DNA from: DAOTXN01 sp034435435
Lineage (GTDB): Bacteria > Chloroflexota > Anaerolineae > S140-20
Reading direction: 5' to 3'
NCBI GenBank assembly: GCA_034435435.1
Contig: DAOTXN010000150.1
Coordinates: 1 to 36,881, forward strand
Length of the DNA: 36,881 nucleotides
Below the pieces are notes generated by a model that was not told where the DNA came from, made no database searches, and saw only the letters and a list, made by a program, of their open reading frames with translations. This document shows, piece by piece, positions 8,856-17,353 of the stretch; the stretch's first letter is position 1, and every line of letters begins with the position of its first letter. The position numbers were made by a program, and so were the translations under genes.

Positions 8856-8876
8856 AGCTGATAGCTGAACACTGAT
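8856..8876. repeat. (AGCTGAT)3 tandem heptamer
   Basis: AGCTGAT AGCTGAA CACTGAT is three degenerate 7-mers just upstream of the cyclase-like gene. The alternative GTG start at 8870-8872 lies within it. Confidence 0.55.
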
Positions 8877-8893
8877 GGCTATGGGCTGGCCGA

Positions 8894-8899
8894 ATTTTA
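8894..8899 (-). promoter_or_regulatory. Possible extended -10 for the partner-switching operon
   Basis: The minus strand reads TGCTAAAAT, an extended -10 with one mismatch. The -35 position 17 bases upstream (TTTCAC) is poor. Transcription would begin about 40 bases before ATG 8845. This is the only promoter-like site I see in the 8846-9074 divergent region for this strand. Confidence 0.35.
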
Positions 8900-9003
8900 G
8901 CACAGACTGGCGGAAAGTGAAACTTAATCTGGAGGATATATCGCCCCAGTTGGAGGGCAAGATCGCTACCGATACAAAAAACGATATGACGGCTTCAAAC
9001 CCA

Positions 9004-9032
9004 TTGAAAACCACCCGTGGCTATTGTATAAT
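9004..9032 (+). promoter_or_regulatory. Promoter for kinase-WD40/secreted-protein operon
   Basis: TTGAAA (9004-9009), a 17-base spacer and a perfect TATAAT (9027-9032). Transcription should begin near 9039, which places the ATG at 9045 almost at the 5' end and supports ATG 9075 with its AAGGAGGT Shine-Dalgarno (9063-9070) as the real start. Confidence 0.8.
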
Positions 9033-9074
9033 CCATTGTAACTGATGTTTGAGAGCCAAGGCAAGGAGGTCCCC

Positions 9075-12000
9075 ATGATGAACCCGGACACGTCCTTTGG
9101 GCGCATTGTCAGGGAGCAACGCCGGGCGCTGGACCTCACCCAAGCCGAGCTGGCGCGACGAGTCGCCTGTGCGACCATCACCATCCGCAAAATCGAAGCC
9201 GACGCGCTACGCCCATCCCAGCAAATCGCCGAGCGCCTGGCGATGGCGTTAGCCATCCCCCTGGAAGGGCGGGCCGACTTTGTGCGGCTGGCCCGCATGT
9301 CACACCTGGTTGAGCCATCGCCGCTGCCCCTGCCCACCCCGCCCCCATTGCCCGAAGAGATCGGCGCGGCCGACCTGAGCGGCCGCGCCATCCGCGGCTA
9401 TGAGCTGGGCGAGCGCATCGGCGCGGGCGGCTTTGGGGCCGTTTATCGAGCGGTGCAGCCGTTGGTCGAGCGCGAGGTGGCCATCAAGATTATTTTGCCC
9501 CAGTACGCCGATCACCCCGATTTTATCCGCCGCTTCGAGGCCGAGGCGCAACTGGTGGCCCGGCTGGAACACCCTCACATCGTGCCGCTGTACGACTATT
9601 GGCGCGAGCCGGGCGTGGCCTATCTGGTGATGCGCCTGCTGCGCGGCGGCAGCCTGGCAGACAGACTCAAAGAGGGTCCTCTGGCGCTGGAGGCCGTGGT
9701 GCTGCTGCTGGAGCAGGTCGGCGCGGCGCTACATGCGGCTCACCGCACCGGCGTGATTCACCGCGATCTGAAACCCGCCAACGTGTTGCTGGACGAGGAC
9801 GGCAACGGCTATCTGGCCGACTTTGGCATCGCCAAGAACCTGAGCGACCCCAGCCTGGAAGACCTGACCCAGGCCAGCGCGATCATTGGCTCGCCGGCCT
9901 ATCTCTCGCCGGAGCAGATTCGCTCCGAGCCGGTCAAACCCCAGGCCGACATCTATTCGCTGGGGGTGTTGTTGTACGAGCTGCTCACTGGCTGCAAACC
10001 CTTCCAGGGTCCGACGCCCTTTCAGTACATCCAGCAACATCTCAACGAGCCGCTGCCGCCTCTGGCTGCCCATCCCGCCCTCGACGCGGTTATTCGCCGG
10101 GCGACGGCCAAAGACCCCTTCGAACGCCACCCCGACGTGCCCGGTCTGCTGGGCGACTTTCGGGAGGCGGTGGCGGCGGAGAGTCTGGCGGCTCTCCCTG
10201 AGATTTCACATAGGATTACTGCTTTAGACGAGGGCCTGGAAAACCCTTACAAGGGCTTGCGCCCCTTTGGCGAGGCCGACGCCGATGACTTTTTCGGACG
10301 CGAGACGCTGATCCAGGAGCTTTTGGGCCGTTTGGCCGAAGAGAACGATCTGTCGCGCTTTCTGGCGGTCGTAGGTCCGTCGGGCAGCGGCAAGTCTTCG
10401 GCCGTCAAAGCAGGGCTTATCCCTGCGCTGCGGCGGGGCGCGTTGCCCGGCTCGGAGAATTGGTTCATCGTGGACTTGATTCCGGGGGCGCAACCGCTGG
10501 AAGAGCTGGAGGCAGCGCTGCTGCGGATTGCCGTCAACCCGCCGGAGAGCCTGCTGACCCAACTGCGCGAGGACGAGCGTGGCCTGCTGCGGGCCGTGCG
10601 CCGCGCCCTGCCCGCCGATCCGCGCATCGAGCTGGTGCTAGTGATTGACCAGTTCGAGGAGGTATTTACGCAGGCAGCAGATGAATCGGTCCGCGCCCAC
10701 CTGCTGGACAGCCTGGTGACGGCGGCCCTCGACCCGCGCAGTCGGGTGCGCATCATCCTGACGCTGCGGGCCGACTTTGTTGGGCGCGCACTCGAGTACG
10801 TAGATTTTGGCGACCTGCTGCGCCAGCGCACCGAGTTTGTGCTGCCGCTGACGCCCGACGAGCTGGAGCAGGCCATCGTCAAGCCGGCCCAACGGGTCGG
10901 CCTAATCCTGGAACCGGGTCTGCCGGAGGCCATCATCCGCGAGGTGGGCGACCAGCCGGGCACGCTCCCGCTGCTCCAATATACCCTGACCGAGCTTTTC
11001 GAGCGGCGGGTGGGGCGCGCGCTGACCCTGGGGGCCTATCAGGCCAGCGGCGGCGTGCGCGGGGCCCTGGCCCGTCGCGCCGATGAGTTGTACCACGGGC
11101 TGGACGGGGCCGGTCAGCAAGCCGCTCGTAAACTGTTCCTGCGGCTCATCACCCTGGGCGAAGTGACCAGCGATGACCTGCCCGCGCCGGACACCCGTCG
11201 GCGTGTGCTGCGGGCCGAGCTAGAAGCTCTGACGAAGGACGAAGGACGAGGGACGAAAGACGAAACTCACTCCGGTCATCCGTCTTTTGTCCTTCGTCCC
11301 CCATCCGCGATGGACAGAACTATCGAGCAGTACGGCCGCCACCGCTTGCTCACCTTCGACCGGGACCCGCTGACGCGCGGGCCGACGGTGGAAGTGGCTC
11401 ACGAGGCCCTCATCCGCGAGTGGGGGCAGCTTAGGGAGTGGTTGGACAAAGACCGCGAATTTCTGCTGTTGCACCAGCGGCTCCGCGCTGCGCTGCGCCA
11501 ATGGGATGCCAGCGAACAGGACGAGGGCGCTGTGTTACGCGGCGCGCCGCTGGCCGAAGCGGAGAACTGGCTGCACCAGCGGGCGAGCGATTTGACCGAA
11601 ACGGAGCGCGCCTTTGTGCGGGTCGGGCTTCACCTGCGCGAGCGCGAAGCCGCCGAGCGCGAGGCGCAACGCCAGCGCGAGCTGGAAGCGGCGCGCAAGC
11701 TGGCCGAGACGGAAAAGGCGCGGGCGGAAGAGCAGAGCCGCGCCGCCAGACGGCTGCGGCGACGGGCGCTCTTGTTGGCTGGCGCTTTGGCCGTAGCCGC
11801 AATCCTGGCCGTCGTTGCCTTTACGTTTGGCCGGCAGGCGCGGCGAGAGGCGGATTTGACGACTTCACGCGAGCTGGCCGCGGCTGGGCTCAGTAATCTG
11901 GACGTGGATCCGGAGCGCAGCGTGTTGCTGGCCTTGCAGGGGCTTTCAGTCGCCTATACGCTGGAGGCGGAAAACGCCCTGCACAAGAGCCTGCCGGCTA

Positions 12001-14012
12001 TGCACCTGTTGCGCACGTTGGAGGGGCAAACCAGCCTGGTGCAAAGCGTCGCTGTCAGCCCGGATGGGAAGCGCATCGCTGGGGTGGGAATTGATGGGAC
12101 CGTCATCGTGTGGGATGCCGATACGGGTCAACAGTTAGTCAAGTTCTCGGCTCACATGGAGCATACCTTCTGGGTGACGTTCAGCCCGGAGTGCGTCAGC
12201 CCACCCGAAGCGCCAGCGGAGCGGTGTGGGAAGCGGCTCGCCACGGCCAGCGCGGACAACACGGCCAAAGTATGGGATGCTGCTACCGGGGAGGAATTGC
12301 TCACCCTCTCCGGCCACGCCGATGCGGTCAACGGCGTGGTCTTTAGCCCGGATGGGCTGCTCCTGGCGACGGCCTGCGGCGACGCTGCCGCGAGAATTTG
12401 GGATGCGACTTCGGGGCAGTTGTTGCACACCCTGTCCGGCCATGCGCCGGCCGCCAGGGCCGGCAGCCTCCATCCGGGCGGCGTCGTGGACATCGCCTTC
12501 AGCTCCGATGGGAAACGACTGGCTACGGGCGGCGCGGATGGCGCGGCGCGCGTCTGGGATATTTCGGCTGCGCTCAGTACAGACGTGGCTTCTGGTAGGG
12601 GTGGGGCTAGCCCCGACCCCCTACTCGTCCTGGCCGGCCACACGAGCGAAATCTTTATCGCCTTTAGCCCCGATGGAACGCGACTGGCGACGGCCGGCTA
12701 CGATGGGCTGGTCAAAGTGTGGAGCGTTGCCTCCGACTCAACGGCAGGGCAGTTGTTGCTTTCCATCAACCACGAGCAACCGGCTCGCAGCCTGGCTTTC
12801 AGTCCAGACGGGACACGTTTAGCTGCCGCCAGTCAGGACGGGGCGGCCAGGGTGTGGGATGCGGTCTCTGGCAAGACATTGCTGGTCCTCGCGGGTCACG
12901 CCGGATTGATTGATGACGTGGCTTTCAGTCCAGATGGTACACGCCTGGTGACCAGCAGTGAGGATCAGACGGTAAAAGTTTGGGATCTTTCGACCAGTCG
13001 GGAATGGCTCACGGTGGAGGGCGATTTACCCAAGTTTAGCCCGGATGGTCGGTCCCTGACGGTCCTGGCGGATGGCATCGTCATCTGGGATAGCGCCTCA
13101 GGCGAGGAATTGCGCACCTTGCCGATTTACCAGAACCCTTTTATTTTCGACTATGTGCGCAGCCCTGACGGCGAACTCATTGCCACGGCCAGTTGGGATG
13201 GGACGGCCAAAATATGGGACGCTACAAACGGGCAAGACTTGTTCACGCTGGCCGGCCATACCCATCGCATTTATAAAGTCAATTTTAGTCCGGATGGAAC
13301 CCAACTGGTCACGGCCAGTGAGGACGGGACGGCCAAAGTCTGGGATGCCGTTTCGGGTCAAGAAGTCCTGACCCTGTCCGGCCACACCGGAACCATTCAA
13401 GGCGGCGCTTTTAGCCCGGATGGAAAATTCATCGCCACCGCCAGTTGGGATCACACGGTCAAAGTGTGGGACGCTATGACGGGTCAGGAGTTGTTTAGCT
13501 TGTCGAAAGATACGGAACTCACCGATGTGGCTTTTAGCCCAGATGGGAAGCGTCTGGCCGCCTCGGGCAACGATGGGACGGCGACGGTATGGGATGTTTC
13601 GGCTGCGCTCAACACAGGCATCTCGGCGAGTGAGGGGCGCGTCTTGTACACGCTCTCCGGCCACACGGCGCTTGTTGCACGCATCGCGTTCAGTCCTGAC
13701 GGCCGATACCTCGCAACGGCCAGCTTTGATGGCACGGCCAAAGTGTGGGACGCCGCCTCCGGCCAAGCGTGGCTGACGTTGTCGGCCGGCCCAGATGCCT
13801 TGACCGACGTCGCTTTCAGTCCGGATGGGACGCGCCTGGCGACGGGCGGATTTGAGGGCCGGGTGCGGGTCTATGTCCTGCCCATCGAGGATTTGATCGC
13901 GCTGGCGCGAGAGCGGGTCACGCGCGGGTTGACCGATGAGGAGTGCCAGAAGTATCTGCACGTGGACGAGTGTCCGAGCGGGCAAAAAGATGATACTCTG
14001 CCCAATGATTGA
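9075..14012 (+). CDS. XRE-HTH / Ser-Thr kinase / nSTAND ATPase / WD40 transmembrane protein
   Basis: This 1645-residue multidomain sensor has, in order: an XRE helix-turn-helix (about 5-65, RALDLTQAELARRV); a Hanks-type kinase (107-370) with GAGGFGAVY, the VAIK lysine, HRDLKPAN near 227 and DFG near 249, all intact; and an nSTAND P-loop NTPase from NPYKGLRPF (388) with GPSGSGKSS near 434 and LVLVIDQFEEVF near 523. An Arg/Glu-rich coiled coil precedes one transmembrane helix (about 897-918). Fourteen WD40 repeats (about 990-1600), enough for two seven-blade propellers, complete it with an LTDEECQKYLH tail. The propellers should face outside. Short repeats interrupt it at 11231-11302, 12446-12464 and 12595-12624. 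Three secreted-protein genes follow closely. Ligand and kinase substrates are unknown. Confidence 0.93.
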   Translation: MMNPDTSFGRIVREQRRALDLTQAELARRVACATITIRKIEADALRPSQQIAERLAMALAIPLEGRADFVRLARMSHLVEPSPLPLPTPPPLPEEIGAADLSGRAIRGYELGERIGAGGFGAVYRAVQPLVEREVAIKIILPQYADHPDFIRRFEAEAQLVARLEHPHIVPLYDYWREPGVAYLVMRLLRGGSLADRLKEGPLALEAVVLLLEQVGAALHAAHRTGVIHRDLKPANVLLDEDGNGYLADFGIAKNLSDPSLEDLTQASAIIGSPAYLSPEQIRSEPVKPQADIYSLGVLLYELLTGCKPFQGPTPFQYIQQHLNEPLPPLAAHPALDAVIRRATAKDPFERHPDVPGLLGDFREAVAAESLAALPEISHRITALDEGLENPYKGLRPFGEADADDFFGRETLIQELLGRLAEENDLSRFLAVVGPSGSGKSSAVKAGLIPALRRGALPGSENWFIVDLIPGAQPLEELEAALLRIAVNPPESLLTQLREDERGLLRAVRRALPADPRIELVLVIDQFEEVFTQAADESVRAHLLDSLVTAALDPRSRVRIILTLRADFVGRALEYVDFGDLLRQRTEFVLPLTPDELEQAIVKPAQRVGLILEPGLPEAIIREVGDQPGTLPLLQYTLTELFERRVGRALTLGAYQASGGVRGALARRADELYHGLDGAGQQAARKLFLRLITLGEVTSDDLPAPDTRRRVLRAELEALTKDEGRGTKDETHSGHPSFVLRPPSAMDRTIEQYGRHRLLTFDRDPLTRGPTVEVAHEALIREWGQLREWLDKDREFLLLHQRLRAALRQWDASEQDEGAVLRGAPLAEAENWLHQRASDLTETERAFVRVGLHLREREAAEREAQRQRELEAARKLAETEKARAEEQSRAARRLRRRALLLAGALAVAAILAVVAFTFGRQARREADLTTSRELAAAGLSNLDVDPERSVLLALQGLSVAYTLEAENALHKSLPAMHLLRTLEGQTSLVQSVAVSPDGKRIAGVGIDGTVIVWDADTGQQLVKFSAHMEHTFWVTFSPECVSPPEAPAERCGKRLATASADNTAKVWDAATGEELLTLSGHADAVNGVVFSPDGLLLATACGDAAARIWDATSGQLLHTLSGHAPAARAGSLHPGGVVDIAFSSDGKRLATGGADGAARVWDISAALSTDVASGRGGASPDPLLVLAGHTSEIFIAFSPDGTRLATAGYDGLVKVWSVASDSTAGQLLLSINHEQPARSLAFSPDGTRLAAASQDGAARVWDAVSGKTLLVLAGHAGLIDDVAFSPDGTRLVTSSEDQTVKVWDLSTSREWLTVEGDLPKFSPDGRSLTVLADGIVIWDSASGEELRTLPIYQNPFIFDYVRSPDGELIATASWDGTAKIWDATNGQDLFTLAGHTHRIYKVNFSPDGTQLVTASEDGTAKVWDAVSGQEVLTLSGHTGTIQGGAFSPDGKFIATASWDHTVKVWDAMTGQELFSLSKDTELTDVAFSPDGKRLAASGNDGTATVWDVSAALNTGISASEGRVLYTLSGHTALVARIAFSPDGRYLATASFDGTAKVWDAASGQAWLTLSAGPDALTDVAFSPDGTRLATGGFEGRVRVYVLPIEDLIALARERVTRGLTDEECQKYLHVDECPSGQKDDTLPND
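11231..11302. repeat. Tandem heptamer (GACGAAG)5 with inverted partner, inside CDS
   Basis: Five heptamers (GACGAAG GACGAAG GACGAGG GACGAAA GACGAAA) run from 11231 to 11265. About 15 bases later comes an inverted copy, CGTCTTTTGTCCTTCGTCC. About 18 of 22 bases in the facing arms are complementary. The frame stays open and encodes a Lys/Asp/Glu-Thr-rich loop followed by SFVLRPP, foreign to the nSTAND domain around it. Confidence 0.75.
12446..12464. repeat. Short palindrome in WD40 loop
   Basis: GCCGGCC-GCCAG-GGCCGGC forms perfect 7-base arms at a point where the protein carries about ten extra residues (PAARAGSLHP) between two WD40 blades. In GC-rich DNA this could be chance. Confidence 0.35.
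12595..12624. repeat. 30-bp palindromic element in WD40 loop
   Basis: GTAGGGGTGGGGCT faces AGCCCCGACCCCCTAC in a near-perfect inverted repeat. It is 30 bases long, exactly ten codons, and encodes a Gly/Pro-rich insert (GRGGASPDPL) between WD40 strands. This form resembles dispersed palindromes usually found between genes. Confidence 0.6.
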
Positions 14013-14036
14013 AAGGAGTAAAATTGGAGGTGTGCG

Positions 14037-15194
14037 ATGAAAGGACGACAGATTCTCGTATGCGTATTGGCGCTGGGGCTGCTCCTGGCGCTGGCGGTGG
14101 GATTGAGTCAGGCCCAGGGGCCGGCGCCGCCGGAGCGGAACGTAGAAGAAGAAACGGGTGTGGCGGCTCCGAAGGAGGCGGTGCACGATGTGATTGACAT
14201 CCAAGGGCAGTTGGCCGACGCGAGCGGCAATCCCCTCAGCGGCACCTACGACATCACGGCCAGGATCTATGATGCCGAGACGGGTACGTTGCGCTGCTGG
14301 GACACGGATTCCAAGACCATATCCAACGGGTTATTCATCATGCATCTGGACGGAACGGACGGGTGCACGAGTTGGGACATCAACGGCGATGCGCTCGACC
14401 TGGGCATCGAGGTGGAGAGCGACGGGGAGATGGATCCCCGGCAGGGCATCTACCCCGTGCCTTATGCCTGGAGCCTGCGGCCGGGGGCGGTGATCGCGGG
14501 TGATGTGGCTGGCGATAGTGTGCTACAGGTGCACAACGGCAGCACGTCCAACGGCAGTAAGGGTGTGTATGGCCGGGCCTACAGCCTGACCGGTACCACC
14601 TACGGCGTCTACGGTGAGAGCTACTCGGCTGATGGCTATGGCGGTTATTTTGCCAGTACTACGTTACCGCCCGGTGGCGGTGTGGCCCTCAAAGCCGCTG
14701 GCTCTGGCATCATCCAGAGCACGGCGAACTCCTACCTCTGGATCAGTGGCAACAGCCTGCAAAAAGCCAACAGTGATGACACCACCCGCTGGCAATATGA
14801 CGATTACGGGGGCTATAAAGTTTACGCCGGTTCGGATTGGGTGAACCTCAAGCGCGTCGTGCTGCCGGTGACCATCCCGGGGCAGTTATATGGTCAGAAC
14901 GTTACCGTAACCGGTATGGATCTCTACTACGCCATTGACGGAGAATTTACGGTGATCGATGCTGTTTTCGTCCGGCGACAAGACGGTGTTGGGACCGGCG
15001 ATCTCATCCTGTTTGATGATACCGACCTGACCTGCGGAGCAGGAGAACAATGCTCGATGCATTGGGATGTGGATCAAAACAACGTGCTCAGCGACCAACA
15101 GGGGGTTCTGCACATCGTCCTGCGGTTTGCCTTTGGCGGTGAGGTGCAGTATATTCAGATCGGCGGGGTGCGACTCACCCTGGAACACGATTAG
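14037..15194 (+). CDS. Secreted protein, carbohydrate/fibre-like repeats
   Basis: This 385-residue protein starts with a signal peptide (MKGRQILVCVLALGLLLALAVGLSQAQG). An Ig-like region (about 55-145, beginning DIQGQLADASGNPLSG) and a fibre-like region rich in Gly, Tyr and Ser (VYGRAYSLTGTTYGVYGESYSADGYGGYFAS) follow, then a beta-rich C-terminal domain. Proteins of this layout occur on Chloroflexota surfaces; their function is unknown to me. The ATG has GGAGGT 6 bases upstream and lies 24 bases after the kinase stop, so it is probably in that operon. It lacks the C-terminal YLPLVLK-type tail of the next two proteins. Surface or extracellular location is inferred. Confidence 0.8.
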   Translation: MKGRQILVCVLALGLLLALAVGLSQAQGPAPPERNVEEETGVAAPKEAVHDVIDIQGQLADASGNPLSGTYDITARIYDAETGTLRCWDTDSKTISNGLFIMHLDGTDGCTSWDINGDALDLGIEVESDGEMDPRQGIYPVPYAWSLRPGAVIAGDVAGDSVLQVHNGSTSNGSKGVYGRAYSLTGTTYGVYGESYSADGYGGYFASTTLPPGGGVALKAAGSGIIQSTANSYLWISGNSLQKANSDDTTRWQYDDYGGYKVYAGSDWVNLKRVVLPVTIPGQLYGQNVTVTGMDLYYAIDGEFTVIDAVFVRRQDGVGTGDLILFDDTDLTCGAGEQCSMHWDVDQNNVLSDQQGVLHIVLRFAFGGEVQYIQIGGVRLTLEHD

Positions 15195-15207
15195 CAGGAG
15201 GCGGGCC

Positions 15208-15495
15208 ATGAGACAAATCTCGATGCTCTTGACTTTAATCGCGCTCCTTGCGCTGGTCGGCAGTGTTCTGGCCATGTCCTCCGCCAACTACCGTCTGGAC
15301 TGGTTCACCCCGCTGACCGGGGGCGGCGGGGGACCGGCCGGGTCTGCCAGCTATGCGGTCAACCTGACCGTCGGACAGACGGCCGTCGGTTCCGCCTCCA
15401 GTTCGAGTTACCAGGCCTGCCTGGGTTACTGGTGTAGGGCGGAGGAGCCGTGGCGGGTCTACCTGCCGCTGGTTCTAAAGGAAGGGACAGGATGA
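15208..15495 (+). CDS. Small secreted protein with C-terminal YLPLVLK tail
   Basis: This 95-residue protein has a signal peptide (residues 1-22, ending VLAM), three related turns (SSANYRLDW, GSASYAVNL, SSSSYQACLGYW) around a Gly-rich hinge, and a C-terminal RVYLPLVLK tail. I recognise the layout as a common small-protein family in Chloroflexota, function unknown. ATG 15208 has AGGAGG (15196-15201) at 6-base spacing, so the reading frame does not start further upstream. Its stop overlaps the next start (ATGA). Two cysteines (70 and 76) could form a disulfide. Confidence 0.8.
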   Translation: MRQISMLLTLIALLALVGSVLAMSSANYRLDWFTPLTGGGGGPAGSASYAVNLTVGQTAVGSASSSSYQACLGYWCRAEEPWRVYLPLVLKEGTG

Positions 15496-17333
15496 AATAC
15501 GCTCTATTCGTCCGGTTCGGTCTGCTGTTCGCAGCGATGATCTGCTTTGCAGCAACACACCAGCGGAACCAGGACGCAACTGCCTCACCCGAATCGACGC
15601 CATCTTTCACTTTACAATATCCAATCTCCAATATCCACAGGCCCACTGCCGCCGATGACCCGGTCCTGTACTTCTCCGACCTCACCAGCGGCCCCAAGAG
15701 CGGCAACTCGGACACCTCCGGCGGGCGCAGCGGGCAGGATGGAGCCATCGTCACGATCTGGGGCCGCAACCTGGGCAGCGCACAGGGCGACAGCCAGGTG
15801 TTCGTCAACGGCGTCGAGGCGGCTTCGTACTACTCCTGGGGCAACGCCACCGCCCCCGCCGACCTGTACACCTATCATCGGATGCAGCAGGTCTCGTTTC
15901 AGGTCAGTCAACTGGCGCAGGACGGGCCAGGCGCGATCCAGGTGGTCGTCAATGGCCGGTCCTCCAACACCCTGCCGTTCACCGTGCGCGCCGGAAACAT
16001 CTACTTTGTCACCACCGGCGGCAGCGACGACACGGGCGACGGCAGTTGGGCCAACCCCTGGCGCACCATTCCTCACGCCGCCAGCAGCCTGGCCCCTGGC
16101 GACGTCGCCTACGTCGGCGACGGCGTGGATCAGACGACCGAAACGGCTTACGGCGCCGCCGTCAACCTGGACAGCGACGGAGCGGAAGGCGCGCCCAAGG
16201 CGCTGGTGGTTTACCCCGGCGCGACCTCCTACGTGGGCAACACGGCCATCGAGCGCGCCTTTGGGGTGTGGAACCCGGCCGGCGCAGGCAGCTATTCCGT
16301 GCACTGGGTGCTGGCCGGGTTTAGCATGACCACCGGCCAGATCGGCGTCTCGGCCCACAGCGGCTTTCGGGTGGTGGGCAACTATGTCACGGCCCCCGAC
16401 GGCGATAGTTGGGACGGGGCCATCGGCGGTGTGGGCGACGATGTGTACATCCTGGGCAACGAGCTGGAAAACGTCGGCGCGGCGGATTGTTCCAAGTATT
16501 ACCACGCGATCTATATTTCGGGCGCCCGGCCCGGCGATCCCCCGCGCGCCCCGACCGAATCGGACCGCGAGGTGGCCTGGAACTATATCCACGACGGCAT
16601 GTCAAACCGGGCCATCAACGTCTACAGCGAAGGAGCAAACTCGGCCTTTATCCAGGGGCATCGCATCCACGACAACGTGATCGTCAACCAGCGCGGCGAC
16701 GGCATCCTGCTGGGCTACTCTGTCACCGGCGACAACTGGGTCTACAACAACCTGGTCATCAACGCCGGGCTGGGGCCGGAGTGGGGCGCGGGAGGGGATG
16801 ACGCCTCCTACCACACCGGTTTACACCTCGTCGCCGGACACGAAGAGGTGGCCCAAACCCGGCTGTACGTCTATAACAACACGCTGTACGCCAACGGTTG
16901 GTCGGGGGCGACGTGGCCGGAGCAGACCGGCGCTATCCTAATTGACCAGGGGATGCTGGATCGCTCGACGACCGTGTATTTCAGCAACAACGTCATCTAT
17001 TCGACCGGCGAGCCGTATCTGGCGGGCGAGTCGGCGGCATTGCCGGCAGGGGATCACCGCAACTGCTGGTACGGCGACGGTCCGGCCCCGGCCTGGGATA
17101 CCACCGCCATCAACGAGGATCCGCTGTTCGTGAACGCAGGCGCGTTCGACCTGGAATTACAGGTAAGTAGCCCCTGCGTGGACGCCGGACGGAACGTCGC
17201 TTCCGTCGTCGCCGGGGACCTGTTGGGCGCGCCGAGGCCGCAGGGACTGGCTTTCGACCTCGGCGCGTATGAATACGTCACCGGCACGCTGGCGCTCCAG
17301 CCGATGGTGTACCTGCCGTTCGTCGTCAGGTAA
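15492..17333 (+). CDS. Secreted IPT/TIG and right-handed beta-helix protein
   Basis: This 613-residue exported protein has a signal peptide (MKYALFVRFGLLFAAMICF), a linker, an IPT/TIG-like Ig domain (about 70-170, with GRNLGSAQGDSQVFVNG and a VVNGRSSNTLPFTV ending), and a parallel beta-helix region (about 175-590). The beta-helix contains FVTTGGSDDTGDGSWANPWRT and many short Asn-rich turns (YVYNNTLYANG, VYFSNNVIYS). Such folds bind or cleave polysaccharides. No catalytic residues can be assigned by eye. It ends PMVYLPFVVR, matching the tail of the preceding small protein. ATG 15492 overlaps the upstream stop (ATGA). The linker holds a tandem heptamer at 15615-15635. Confidence 0.85.
   Translation: MKYALFVRFGLLFAAMICFAATHQRNQDATASPESTPSFTLQYPISNIHRPTAADDPVLYFSDLTSGPKSGNSDTSGGRSGQDGAIVTIWGRNLGSAQGDSQVFVNGVEAASYYSWGNATAPADLYTYHRMQQVSFQVSQLAQDGPGAIQVVVNGRSSNTLPFTVRAGNIYFVTTGGSDDTGDGSWANPWRTIPHAASSLAPGDVAYVGDGVDQTTETAYGAAVNLDSDGAEGAPKALVVYPGATSYVGNTAIERAFGVWNPAGAGSYSVHWVLAGFSMTTGQIGVSAHSGFRVVGNYVTAPDGDSWDGAIGGVGDDVYILGNELENVGAADCSKYYHAIYISGARPGDPPRAPTESDREVAWNYIHDGMSNRAINVYSEGANSAFIQGHRIHDNVIVNQRGDGILLGYSVTGDNWVYNNLVINAGLGPEWGAGGDDASYHTGLHLVAGHEEVAQTRLYVYNNTLYANGWSGATWPEQTGAILIDQGMLDRSTTVYFSNNVIYSTGEPYLAGESAALPAGDHRNCWYGDGPAPAWDTTAINEDPLFVNAGAFDLELQVSSPCVDAGRNVASVVAGDLLGAPRPQGLAFDLGAYEYVTGTLALQPMVYLPFVVR
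15615..15635. repeat. (CAATATC)3 tandem heptamer inside CDS
   Basis: CAATATC CAATCTC CAATATC is three 7-mers with one mismatch. Twenty-one bases are seven codons (encoding about YPISNIH), so the frame is kept between the signal peptide and the Ig-like domain. Confidence 0.65.
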
Positions 17334-17353
17334 ATCATTGCCAGGGTTTAGTC

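Noticed and set aside
12186..12232. Extra residues (ECVSPPEAPAERCGK) in an early WD40 repeat as another palindromic insert
   Set aside because: The DNA shows only a poor inverted repeat (CCCAC.../...GTGGG); it may be an insertion but palindromic structure is not clear.
12040..13890. Regular repeats of about 126 bases, CRISPR-like spacing
   Set aside because: They encode WD40 blades in one frame with diverged DNA; not identical repeats with unique spacers.
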